Below are positions 1 through 8,230 of a stretch of 64,000 nt of DNA, piece after piece (positions within the stretch are counted from its first letter, which is position 1; each line of letters begins with the position of its first letter). Source of the DNA: JAHBVH01 sp034432375. Lineage in GTDB: Bacteria; Chloroflexota; Anaerolineae; Caldilineales; Caldilineaceae. The stretch spans positions 7,330-71,329 of the forward strand of contig DAOUCA010000088.1 in assembly GCA_034432375.1 (NCBI GenBank), in the 5' to 3' direction. The position numbers were made by a program, and so were the translations under genes. The notes beneath the pieces were generated by a model, which saw only the letters and a list, made by a program, of their open reading frames with translations, did not search any database and was not told the origin of the DNA.

Positions 1-1
1 C

Positions 2-244
2 TTTGGCTGGCATGTACAGGAGATTGACGGCCACGATATGGCGCAGATCCTCGATGCGTTTCAGCTTGCTCAAGGTATCACAGAGCAGCCACAGATCATC
101 ATCGCGCACACCTTAAAGGGCCGTGGTCTTTCCCCCTTTGAAGCCGATCCGATCAGCCACAAACATGGCGAAGCACTTGACGAAGACGAAAAAGCCACGG
201 CGCTCGCCGAGCTCGCTGGTGATATCACAGTACATGGGAGATAA
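2..244 (+). CDS. Transketolase, N-terminal (TPP-binding) subunit, 3' end only
   Basis: Only the last 80 or so residues are inside the window; the frame is open to the left edge. The text begins FGWHVQEIDGHDM and continues to a conserved HTLKGRGLSPFE stretch and a KHGEALDEDE tail. This is how the N-terminal half of split (two-subunit) transketolases ends. The enzyme moves two-carbon ketol units between sugar phosphates in the non-oxidative pentose phosphate pathway, using thiamine diphosphate bound by this subunit. The stop lies one base before the start of the C-terminal subunit gene, so the two are translationally linked. Partial because of the window edge, not because of damage. Confidence 0.9.
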   Translation, partial: FGWHVQEIDGHDMAQILDAFQLAQGITEQPQIIIAHTLKGRGLSPFEADPISHKHGEALDEDEKATALAELAGDITVHGR

Positions 245-245
245 G

Positions 246-1211
246 ATGAATATTGGTAAAAATATTGGCATGCAAGAAGGGCCGTCGACACGCAATGCTT
301 TTGGTGAGGCGCTGCGCGATTTGGGCCATAGCAACACCAACATCGTGGTCGTCGACGGTGATGTCAATAATTCGACGCGCACCGGCTATTTTCGTAAAGA
401 ATTTCCTGAACGCTTTTTTAACATGGGCATCGCCGAGAGCAATATGGTCGGCGTCGCCAGTGGTTTGGCCGCAGCCGGTAAGACGGCGCTAGTCTCCAGT
501 TTTGCCTGTTTTCTGCTCTGCAATGCCTATGATCAAATTCGCATGGGTGTCGCTTTTCCGCGGTTAAATGTCAAACTGGTCGGTTCCCACAGCGGTATCA
601 CAATTGGCGAAGATGGACCAAGCCAGATGGGGATCGAAGATATTGCGCTCGCCACATCGTTTCCCAATTTCACGGTACTCGTGCCCGCCGATGGGGCTGC
701 CACCGCCGCCGCAACGCGCGCGATGATTGCGCATGATGGCCCCGTCTATCTGCGCACCGGGCGGCCAGAAGTCCCCATTGTTTATGACGAGCAGCTTGAT
801 TTTCAGATCGGCAGGGCCATCCAGCTGCGCGACGGCAAAGATGTGACGATTGTTGCCTGTGGGCTAATGGTCGCCTCGGCGTTAGATGCCGCGCAGACGC
901 TCAGCGAACGGGGCATTACAGCACGTGTGGTAGATATGCACACCATCAAGCCGCTTGATAGCGCAGCGATTGCCCAGGCGGCACGCGAAACCGGTGCCAT
1001 CGTTACCGCCGAAGAGCATCTGTTGGCGGGGGGATTGGGTGCTGCCGTGGCCCATGCCGTGGCGCAACAGCAGCCCGTGCCCATCGAATTTGTCGGCGTC
1101 CGCGACACCTATGCCGAGTCAGGAGATGCTGAAGCGCTGCTCGAAAAGTATGGCCTGCGGCCGGCTGATATTGTGGCCGCTGTCGAACGGGTATTAGCGC
1201 GTAAATCCTGA
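246..1211 (+). CDS. Transketolase, C-terminal subunit
   Basis: A 321-residue protein, the usual length for the pyrimidine-binding plus C-terminal domain half of a split transketolase. The GIAESNMVGVASGLA stretch carries the glutamate that activates the thiamine ring, and the HSGITIGEDGPSQMGIEDIA segment is the family signature. The frame stays open upstream, but the ATG at 246 was chosen. It has a Shine-Dalgarno-like GGGAG at about 236-240, lies directly after the stop of the N-terminal subunit, and begins MNIGKNIGMQEG just before the conserved STRNAFGEAL. It forms the active enzyme with the upstream subunit. A related split 1-deoxyxylulose-5-phosphate synthase is less likely given the sequence and length. 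Confidence 0.92.
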   Translation: MNIGKNIGMQEGPSTRNAFGEALRDLGHSNTNIVVVDGDVNNSTRTGYFRKEFPERFFNMGIAESNMVGVASGLAAAGKTALVSSFACFLLCNAYDQIRMGVAFPRLNVKLVGSHSGITIGEDGPSQMGIEDIALATSFPNFTVLVPADGAATAAATRAMIAHDGPVYLRTGRPEVPIVYDEQLDFQIGRAIQLRDGKDVTIVACGLMVASALDAAQTLSERGITARVVDMHTIKPLDSAAIAQAARETGAIVTAEEHLLAGGLGAAVAHAVAQQQPVPIEFVGVRDTYAESGDAEALLEKYGLRPADIVAAVERVLARKS

Positions 1212-1443
1212 AGGAATTGGGTCAGGTTGACTCGTCGTACTACCAAAGCCACCTAGGCTTGCAAAATTTTCCATTGAAAGGCAAAATAGAGGGAAGACAT
1301 TGTGATTTTTTGCGCGAACGGCCCCGTCGCTGCGGTCGTCACCCCCCGCAGTCCGTAATAACAGTGGGCATCTGTTGATTGCAAAAACAATCAAGGGTGG
1401 GGATACTCGGTCCGGTAGTAGCCACCCGGTTGAGGACAAAACC

Positions 1444-3024
1444 ATGCAACACGAAGAGTTATCTGTAGGTCTATACACCCGTTGGCGCGTTCTATTGATA
1501 GCGCTGGCGGCACTCGCCTATTTGCTCAATTTGGCCGGCGTGGCCTGGGCTACGGCGCCAGGCGATCTGCTCAGCAGCATCGCCTTGTTGGTCTTAGGCG
1601 CGGCCGTCTGCCGGTTAACGCTGGCGCGGTTGGCCGCGGTGCCGCAGTGGCCTGGCAAACGGCTGCCAACGACTTGGCGGCGGATGCGCATCTTTGCTTT
1701 TGCCACTGGCCTGGCGGTTTATTTGGCGTTGGTCTTCGGTTCGCTAGTCACCAATATTGGCGGCCTGTGGGCTTGCACCACCTGGCCGTTCTGCACATCC
1801 GCCGAAACTGGCGCGACATTTGCGTTGATCCATCGCGGGGTTGCCGCAACAGCTACGATCTTTGTCTTGTTGCTGGCCGTTTGGGTGCTGCGCAACCACA
1901 GCGCGCCAATGTTGCAGCGTGTTGCACGTTGGGCGATTGGCCTGATGGTGGCACAGAACGCTGTTGGCTTGGTGATGGTACTAGCCGCACGCGGTGATCT
2001 GACTGTGCCGTTAGCCTACACACGGCTGGCCCATCTTGCCGTGGGTGCAATTACCTGGTCCACAGTTGTGGTGCTGGCAACGATGGCTGTACGGGTGCCG
2101 CCGTTTCTGACCGCTGCCCCTGATCGTAGCCGTGTCAAGACCGCCAAAGCCGATCGCCAGCCGACGCTCTGGCAAGATTATCTCAGCCTGACTAAGCCGC
2201 GCGTAATTACGCTCTTAATCTTTACCACCTTTGTGGCCCTCTTTATTACACCGGCTGGGGTGCCAAGCCTAAGTATTATTATCTGGACCATGATCGGCGG
2301 CTGGCTAATGCCTGCTGGTGCACAGGCGATCAACTGTTATTTTGACGGCGACATCGACGCCAAGATGGGGCGCACCAGTCGCCGGCCGATTCCTAGCGGG
2401 CGCATCCCAGGGTGGCATGCGCTGGTCTTGGGGCTCGGTCTGGGCGCGCTGGCCTTTGCCATCTTGGCGATCTTTGTCAACCTCCTCACGGCGTGGGTGG
2501 CGCTGGCCGGCTATGTCTATTATGCCGTCCTCTACACCATCGTCCTCAAGCGTCACTCGGTCCACAATATTGTGATTGGCGGAGGCGCCGGTGCGATTCC
2601 GCCATTGGTCGGGTGGGCGGCGGCCACCGGTAGCCTGAATTGGTCGGCACTGTTGCTCTTTGCAATCATCTTCTACTGGACGCCGCCCCATTTCTGGGCA
2701 CTAGCCTTGATTCGCAAAACGGACTATGCCAATGCCGGTGTGCCCATGTTGCCCGTCGTCTCGGGTGATAAGGAGACGAAGCGGCAGATACTAATCTATA
2801 CCCTGATCATGGTTGCGCTCTCGCTCTTGCCGACGCCGATTGGAATGATGGGTATGGCTTACCTGAGCATGGCGGCGCTGCTGGGTCTCGCCTTTATTGG
2901 GTATGTACTTCGCATGATGGGGAACGACACCGCCACCACGCGCTGGGCACTCTATCGCTTCTCCCTCCTTTATCTCTTTCTACTCTTTGTCGCCATGCTT
3001 ATTGACCGGCTGGCGATTGGCTGA
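1444..3024 (+). CDS. ctaB: Half-size CtaA (heme A synthase-like) fused to CtaB (protoheme IX farnesyltransferase)
   Basis: A 526-residue membrane protein with two modules. Residues about 15-220 hold roughly six hydrophobic segments with the CtaA/COX15-like signature SLVTNIGGLWACTTWPFC, then an IHRG and an RLAHLAVGA, each with one candidate heme-ligand histidine. This is only about one four-helix bundle of a normal CtaA. From about residue 240 the protein is a complete heme O synthase: LTKPRVITLL, the Mg/prenyl-diphosphate motif NCYFDGDID, RTSRRPIPSG, and WTPPHFWALA. CtaB adds a farnesyl group to heme b to give heme O, and CtaA oxidises heme O to heme A for aa3-type oxidases. The ATG at 1444 was preferred over the upstream in-frame start at 1375 because the hydrophobic region starts soon after it. 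A terminator follows. Confidence 0.9.
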   Translation: MQHEELSVGLYTRWRVLLIALAALAYLLNLAGVAWATAPGDLLSSIALLVLGAAVCRLTLARLAAVPQWPGKRLPTTWRRMRIFAFATGLAVYLALVFGSLVTNIGGLWACTTWPFCTSAETGATFALIHRGVAATATIFVLLLAVWVLRNHSAPMLQRVARWAIGLMVAQNAVGLVMVLAARGDLTVPLAYTRLAHLAVGAITWSTVVVLATMAVRVPPFLTAAPDRSRVKTAKADRQPTLWQDYLSLTKPRVITLLIFTTFVALFITPAGVPSLSIIIWTMIGGWLMPAGAQAINCYFDGDIDAKMGRTSRRPIPSGRIPGWHALVLGLGLGALAFAILAIFVNLLTAWVALAGYVYYAVLYTIVLKRHSVHNIVIGGGAGAIPPLVGWAAATGSLNWSALLLFAIIFYWTPPHFWALALIRKTDYANAGVPMLPVVSGDKETKRQILIYTLIMVALSLLPTPIGMMGMAYLSMAALLGLAFIGYVLRMMGNDTATTRWALYRFSLLYLFLLFVAMLIDRLAIG

Positions 3025-3034
3025 GGATAATTCA

Positions 3035-3088
3035 CTGCAATAAAAAAGAGCAGACCGCGCTACGCGGTCTGCTCTTTTTTTATTGCAG
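3035..3088 (+). terminator. Strong Rho-independent-type terminator after ctaB
   Basis: Arms of about 25 bases (3035-3059 and 3063-3088) pair around a three-base loop with one bulge. The GC-rich core GAGCAGACCGCG is followed on the right arm by a run of seven T. The left arm carries the matching A-run, so it could also stop transcription coming from the right. Confidence 0.9.
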
Positions 3089-3626
3089 CGGCGTCTGCGC
3101 TTTCACAACCTGAGCGGTAAGGAGCGTCTGATGTGAAAAATGGGACGCGGATAGATGCGGAATGCCGCGGATAAAAACGTAAATCCGCGTAGCTCAGCGT
3201 GAATCCGCGTCCGAAATATTTTCATTGTTATGTACCGCCCAGGCATGAACCCTGATGTGAATATAGCGGCGCTGGTTGAGTAGGCTGTGGCAGTTGGCCG
3301 CAATATCGAACTCATAAATCGCCCTTAGACTTTAGCTCCAGTCACTCGTAGCCATATCTACGCCATTAATCTACGCCATTGAGGCGATCAAAGTACAATA
3401 TCTGACTCTATAATCTCTATGATAGGATTTGGTATAGTCATGCAGTTACAGAAGTTTACGATGGTGGTCGGAGAAGAGAGCTCAAGCTTTGTGTCGCTGT
3501 AACAGGGCAACCTTTATCAGCGCAGCTGGACACGGCTGAGATCGCCGCTTCGATTATCGCAATATACTCGATTCGCCTGACCACCTGACCACCTGACCAC
3601 TTACGCCTATATACTGGGAGTCACTC
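3089..3626. other. Non-coding stretch upstream of the protease gene
   Basis: No convincing gene. Short direct repeats are visible: ATCCGCG around 3183-3210, CTACGCCATT twice at about 3358-3378, and ACCACCTG tandem copies at about 3580-3600. A Shine-Dalgarno-like GGGAG at about 3616-3620 serves the ATG at 3627. The 70-residue minus-strand frame at 3103-3315 has no family features. Confidence 0.6.
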
Positions 3627-6600
3627 ATGTCCGGACGCCTGTCCCCCCGCCGTTATGACCACCGCCAACCCGATCTGCTCCTTCGCCTTATAGACACAGT
3701 ATTTAACCAGGGCACAATCTACCAGAAAACGTCACACCGAAAGATTGTGCCCTGGTTAAGTGTCATCTCTATTGGTAGTCTATTGATAACATTGCTAGTG
3801 ACAAGCTACAGCCAAAGTTGGGCCCACAGTGCGGTGGTACGCCAGCCTCCACCTGACATCGCGGCGTTACAACAACGTGCCGCCAATCAAGCGGCGTTAC
3901 AACAACGTGCCGCCAATCAAGGGGTGATACGGGTACTTGCCAAAGTCGCAACATCATTTTCACCGGTGGGGGAGCTGTCCACACTGGCCGCATTGGGGCA
4001 GCAGTGGCAAATCGCCAAGGCACAGCAAGCGGTGGCCAGTCAACTGGATGTACAACATGCCACCGTGCTTGGCTCCTTCAAGACGATTCCCTATCTGCTG
4101 CTAGAAGTCGATGCAGCCGGGTTAGATGCCTTGGCGACACTGGATAGTGTGGTCGCCATTGAAGAAGATCGAATCGACTATCCGACCTTAGCCGATAGTG
4201 TCCCCGCAATCCAAGGGCCACAGGCCTGGCAGGCGGGCTACACCGGCGGCGGGCAAACCATTGTGATCATCGACAGTGGTGTAGAAAAGAGCCACAATGC
4301 TTTTGGCAACGGCAGTCGCGTGGTGGCTGAAGCCTGTTTTTCGAGCACCTATGCTCCCCATTCTGCGGTCACCGCCTGTCCCGATGGCGGCGAATCGTCA
4401 ACCGCGAGCGGCTCCGGCGTCGATTGCACCGCGGCGGCAACCGCCTTGGGCTTGAGTCGTGCCGCCGCAGCCTGTGCGCACGGTACCCACGTCGCCGGCA
4501 TTGCCGCCGGCAATGATGGCAGCGAAAATATCGGCGTAGCACCCAGTGCCAACATCATTGCGATCCAGGCCAGTTCCATTTTTACCGACGACAATAACAT
4601 CGGTTTCTATACAAGCGATCTTATCTATGCACTAGAATATGTGTTGGATCTCCACAATACGGGTGATTACGCGATTGCAGCCATTAATATGAGCCTGGGT
4701 GGCAGCACAAAATATACAACGCCTTGTGACGCAGAGAACGCGGCAGAGAAGAGCGCGATCGACAATCTACGTTCTGCTGGTATTGCCACTATCATTGCCG
4801 CCGGTAACGACAGTTACACGGATGGCCTTGCCTCTCCTGCCTGTATCTCTAGCGCGGTCAGCGTCGGTGCCACCTATGATAGCACCGATCAGATTGTTTA
4901 CTTTTCCAACACAGCCTCCTTTCTCGATCTATTGGCACCGGGGCTCTGGATCGAATCCGCAGTGCCAGGCAACAGCACGGGGGAAAAGAGTGGTACCTCA
5001 ATGGCATCGCCCCATGTCGCCGGCGCATGGGCCCTGCTGCGCGAGGCAGCGCCGACCGCTTCCGTTGCTGAGATTTTAACTGCGCTGAAGCAGACCGGTA
5101 CCTTGATCGACGACGATTATCGCTACTACGGCAGTAGCACCTTCGTCGGCAGTGGTCTACAAGATTTTCCGCGCATCAACATCTATGATGCGATTCTATC
5201 GCTCACAAGCCCCACGCCAACCGCCACCCCCACAGCCACGCCGACGAACACCCCTCCTAGTACTAGCACGCCCACAGCCACGCCCACGCCATCTTTTACC
5301 CTTACAGCCACGCCATCAAACACCCCTGCTAGTACGCCCACGGCCACGCCGACACCGACGCTGACACCGACGCTGACACCAACGCTGACACCGACACCCA
5401 CAACCACGACCACGCCCATACCAAGTGATACAGCAACGCTAACATCTGTGCCAACCAGCACCTCTACACCTCTACCCACGCCAACGAACACGAACACGCT
5501 CGTGCCGACCGCGACCGCGGCTCCAACAGCGACCGCGACACCGATCGCCACATTCACGCCGCTCCACACGCCTACGCCCACGGCAACAGCATCCCATACA
5601 GCGACGTACACGCCGACTGCTACCGCCACCTTCACGGTTACGGTTACGGCTACAGCGACAACAGCGACAGCCACCAGCACTAACTTACCAACATCGACCA
5701 CCAGCGCCACTGCCACTGCCACTGCCACGGCAACGGTACCCATGACAAGTACCCCACTTCCAACGGTTACCGCAACCGCCACTGCAACACAGACGGCCAC
5801 TCCCCAGCCCGCGGCGACCACAACTGCCACTCCTTCTCCGCGTCCCACAGCCACCAATCCTAGCACCCCTACTCCGACCGCCACCCCATCCATCACTGCA
5901 ACGGGAACCGATACGAGCACCGCTGTCCCAACCAGCACAGCGACACCGACCAGCACAGCGACACCAACCGACACAGCGACACCGGCCAGCACAACGACAC
6001 CGGCCAGCACAGCGACACCGATCAGCACAGCGACACCGGCCAGCACAGCGACACCGGCCAGCACAACGACACCAACCAACACTAAGACACCAACCAGCAC
6101 AGCGTCACCAACCAACACTGAGACACCAACCACCACTGAGACGCCAACCAGCACAGTGGTGCTAATCATGCCTGCCACAGCGACGATTGCCGCCACAGCG
6201 ACGGCGACGGATATCCAAATAGCCATCGATACGCTTACGGCGACCATGACGGCGACGATGACTCCGACGATGACTCCGACGATGACTCCGACCCCCAGCA
6301 CAACGCCCGCGCCGCCTTTCACAGCGACACCGCTACCCACCGCAACCCCAATGTTGCCGCCAACCGCAACGAGCAAACCAACCGTAACGGTGACGACCGC
6401 ATCTACACCCACGCTGGTTGCAACAGTGACGCTATCAGCAACCGCAACTGGAACTGGAACACCAACTGCGTTCGCCACGCCAACCAATCTACCTACCGCC
6501 ACCTTGATTCCAACGCTGATTCCAACCAGCCCCGAAACCCCCGTGCCGACCGTAACCAGCGCCACGCCAGTTGCCACAGTTGTCGTTGTGCCCGATCAGC

Positions 6601-7082
6601 CCGCTACCATGCACTTTACAGCTCCCGGTGGTGGCCAAGTCCTGCTCGACTTACCGGCAGGAGCCGTCGATCAGCCAACGACTTTGCAGGTAATCCTCTT
6701 GGTAGCACCAACCAATCTACCAACAACCCTGCGCTTTGCCGGCCAGACCTTTGCCATTGATGCCTATCAATTGGGCAATCAAACCGAGGGCCTGCGCTTT
6801 CAACAGCCGATTACCTTAACCCTCACCTATACTGACGCCGACGTGGCCGGGCTGGATGAGGCCACGCTGCTCTTCTATTTCTTTGATCCAGCCACCACCA
6901 CCTGGCAGACCGATGGCGTTGTCATAACCGAACGCCACCCGGCGCTTAACCAGTTGGTGATTGCACTTAGCCACTTAACAGACTTTGCGCTCTTTGCAAC
7001 CGAGACAACGCCCACGGCAAATGAGTGGCAGATCTATTTACCACTCGTTCGCAGTGCAATAGAAGCCAATCCTTTACCGTAG
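3627..7082 (+). CDS. Secreted subtilisin-like (S8) serine protease on a long Thr/Pro stalk
   Basis: 1151 residues. A cytoplasmic leader of about 45 residues precedes a hydrophobic signal/anchor segment (VPWLSVISIGSLLITLLV). A propeptide-like region follows, then the S8 domain at about residues 200-520. The catalytic triad is visible: Asp216 in IVIIDSGVE, His285 in HGTHVAGIAAG and Ser458 in GTSMASPHVAGA, with the oxyanion-hole asparagine in AAGND. Residues about 530-980 are an almost pure Thr/Pro/Ala/Ser stalk built of TPTAT-like repeats. It is followed by a beta-rich domain (LDLPAGAVDQPTTLQV onward) resembling ZU5/Ig-like modules. The C-terminus EWQIYLPLVRS matches a tail seen on many Chloroflexota exported proteins. 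It probably acts at or outside the cell surface. Substrate unknown. The start has a good ribosome site, but the leader contains a perfect inverted repeat, so a later start cannot be excluded. Confidence 0.9.
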   Translation: MSGRLSPRRYDHRQPDLLLRLIDTVFNQGTIYQKTSHRKIVPWLSVISIGSLLITLLVTSYSQSWAHSAVVRQPPPDIAALQQRAANQAALQQRAANQGVIRVLAKVATSFSPVGELSTLAALGQQWQIAKAQQAVASQLDVQHATVLGSFKTIPYLLLEVDAAGLDALATLDSVVAIEEDRIDYPTLADSVPAIQGPQAWQAGYTGGGQTIVIIDSGVEKSHNAFGNGSRVVAEACFSSTYAPHSAVTACPDGGESSTASGSGVDCTAAATALGLSRAAAACAHGTHVAGIAAGNDGSENIGVAPSANIIAIQASSIFTDDNNIGFYTSDLIYALEYVLDLHNTGDYAIAAINMSLGGSTKYTTPCDAENAAEKSAIDNLRSAGIATIIAAGNDSYTDGLASPACISSAVSVGATYDSTDQIVYFSNTASFLDLLAPGLWIESAVPGNSTGEKSGTSMASPHVAGAWALLREAAPTASVAEILTALKQTGTLIDDDYRYYGSSTFVGSGLQDFPRINIYDAILSLTSPTPTATPTATPTNTPPSTSTPTATPTPSFTLTATPSNTPASTPTATPTPTLTPTLTPTLTPTPTTTTTPIPSDTATLTSVPTSTSTPLPTPTNTNTLVPTATAAPTATATPIATFTPLHTPTPTATASHTATYTPTATATFTVTVTATATTATATSTNLPTSTTSATATATATATVPMTSTPLPTVTATATATQTATPQPAATTTATPSPRPTATNPSTPTPTATPSITATGTDTSTAVPTSTATPTSTATPTDTATPASTTTPASTATPISTATPASTATPASTTTPTNTKTPTSTASPTNTETPTTTETPTSTVVLIMPATATIAATATATDIQIAIDTLTATMTATMTPTMTPTMTPTPSTTPAPPFTATPLPTATPMLPPTATSKPTVTVTTASTPTLVATVTLSATATGTGTPTAFATPTNLPTATLIPTLIPTSPETPVPTVTSATPVATVVVVPDQPATMHFTAPGGGQVLLDLPAGAVDQPTTLQVILLVAPTNLPTTLRFAGQTFAIDAYQLGNQTEGLRFQQPITLTLTYTDADVAGLDEATLLFYFFDPATTTWQTDGVVITERHPALNQLVIALSHLTDFALFATETTPTANEWQIYLPLVRSAIEANPLP
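3703..3759. repeat. Perfect 18-bp inverted repeat inside the start of the protease gene
   Basis: The arms TTAACCAGGGCACAATCT (3703-3720) and its exact complement (3742-3759) are separated by 21 bases. They lie about 25 codons after the annotated ATG, just before the signal-anchor segment. In mRNA this would fold into a stable hairpin near the start of translation. Confidence 0.9.
3861..3920 (+). repeat. Exact 30-bp tandem duplication in the protease propeptide
   Basis: Two identical, adjacent 30-base copies (3861-3890 and 3891-3920) encode AALQQRAANQ twice. The lack of any mismatch suggests a recent duplication that kept the frame. Confidence 0.95.
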
Positions 7083-7183
7083 CACCATCCATCAATTGCC
7101 CTACACCAGCTGCGCGTATCTCTTGTTGTTAAAAATGAGTCATGATACAATCAGAGGTGACTTACCAAACCTTAAATAGCCTG

Positions 7184-7352
7184 GTGCAGCGAATAGTTAA
7201 TTTTTAGAAATCACCACACGAGTACAAACAGACAGGGATTTCTGAAAATGAAACGGCCAGACAACTAGTGCTGCGAACATTTAATTTTTAGAAATCATCA
7301 CAAGAGTATGAACAGTCAGGGATTTCTAAAAATTAAGCAGCCAGACAACTAG
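7184..7352. repeat. Two tandem ~85-bp imperfect repeats, each carrying a long inverted repeat
   Basis: Copy 1 (about 7184-7268) and copy 2 (about 7268-7352) both run from GTGC(A/T)GCGAA to CCAGACAACTAG. Inside each copy, TTAATTTTTAGAAATC is matched downstream by GATTTCTAAAAATTAA (perfect in copy 2, partly decayed in copy 1), so each can fold into an AT-rich hairpin. No coding potential. The unit looks like a small non-autonomous element present in tandem. Confidence 0.8.
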
Positions 7353-7365
7353 GAGACGTTCAGAT

Positions 7366-7409
7366 CATTTTTCGTAGGGCCACGGTATACCGTGGCCCTA
7401 CGAAAAATG
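7366..7409. repeat. Perfect 44-bp palindrome, no spacer
   Basis: The two 22-base arms (7366-7387 and 7388-7409) are exact complements with no loop bases. They run from CATTTTTCGTAGGGCCACGG to the matching arm and read the same on both strands. It follows the tandem repeats and precedes the 7544 gene. Possible roles are a bidirectional terminator or a cruciform-forming insertion. Confidence 0.9.
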
Positions 7410-7543
7410 GAGTCCATCCTGGATCTTTTTCTGAGGGCCTATAGGAGACGCAATTACCGGCGGCTGAGCTTGGCTAAGCCGGAGCGTAAGTGCGAAACAT
7501 CTAAGAATTTGTTGCGAAAGCAACGGATGGGAAAGGTATTCAC

Positions 7544-8065
7544 ATGGGATCAGCGCCCGCACCCCGTCGCCGCGCACGGCTTGGCAATAACGGACCACAC
7601 GATCTATACCTTGCAGAGCGTAATCTGTTCACGAGACGTGGGTTCATTGGGCTGACGATGATGCTCGTCGGTCTTTTAATCGTGGTAGCACTGTTGCAAA
7701 GTGCTGCCGTACAGAGCAAAGCGCTACCCCAAACGGAGCCAATCACATCGACGCAAACCACCTTGAGCGCACAGAGCGGCAGCCAACAGCCCGTGATCAT
7801 TAATGGTCGGGCCGTCTATGCGGTGCCGATTGTCACCGGCGCCGCCGCCACCGCGATCCTGCAACAGGTGCAGGCCAATGACCATGCCCATGTTGTCAAC
7901 GAATTTGCCGGCTGGGGCAAATCGGTCTCCACCGCAGTTGGCTGGTTTCGTTGTGCGGACATTCTTCAAGTCAACCAATATCGTGGCAACCAAGTGGAAG
8001 TCGAAGCCTGGCTCTTTCTCGCCGACCAAGAACGGCTGGAAGCACAGGCTGCCTGTACACTTTAA
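7544..8065 (+). CDS. Unknown protein with one transmembrane segment
   Basis: 173 residues. A basic N-terminus (PAPRRRARLG, RNLFTRRG) is followed by one hydrophobic helix at about residues 33-52 (FIGLTMMLVGLLIVVALLQ) and then a soluble domain predicted outside the cytoplasm. The soluble part contains two cysteines, in FRCADIL and at the very end AACTL, which could pair. No family recognised. A purine-rich GGGAAAGG lies 7-14 bases upstream of the ATG. It is the first of three co-directional genes, with PilN-like and PilO-like proteins next, so a role in a trans-envelope assembly platform is possible but unproven. A MITE-like element separates it from the next gene. Confidence 0.7.
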   Translation: MGSAPAPRRRARLGNNGPHDLYLAERNLFTRRGFIGLTMMLVGLLIVVALLQSAAVQSKALPQTEPITSTQTTLSAQSGSQQPVIINGRAVYAVPIVTGAAATAILQQVQANDHAHVVNEFAGWGKSVSTAVGWFRCADILQVNQYRGNQVEVEAWLFLADQERLEAQAACTL

Positions 8066-8071
8066 TCTTTA

Positions 8072-8144
8072 TAGGACTTACGCAGTTCGTCGGTTGAGTA
8101 GCAGAGTTTTTGCGTATCGAAACCAGAGAACTGCGTAAGTCCTA
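8072..8144. repeat. MITE-like element with perfect 17-bp inverted termini
   Basis: TAGGACTTACGCAGTTC (8072-8088) is matched exactly by its complement at 8128-8144, with 39 bases between. Ends beginning GGACTTACGCA are familiar from bacterial IS/MITE families, so this is probably a non-autonomous remnant. It has no coding capacity. Confidence 0.75.
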
Positions 8145-8230
8145 ATTCATCCGAAAATTCTCTGTTCCTGCTGGGCTACAACCGAATTTTGGGTATAGCT
8201 TCTTTGACTTAATCATTGATCCTAGTCACT

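Noticed and set aside
5183..6577. A 464-codon open frame on the minus strand, rich in Val, Ala and Gly
   Set aside because: It is the antisense shadow of the Thr/Pro stalk: ACN/CCN codons read backwards give Val/Gly/Ala. No start context and no family features.
7392..7655. An 87-codon plus-strand frame starting inside the 44-bp palindrome
   Set aside because: It overlaps the better supported gene at 7544 and starts in a repeat; no features.
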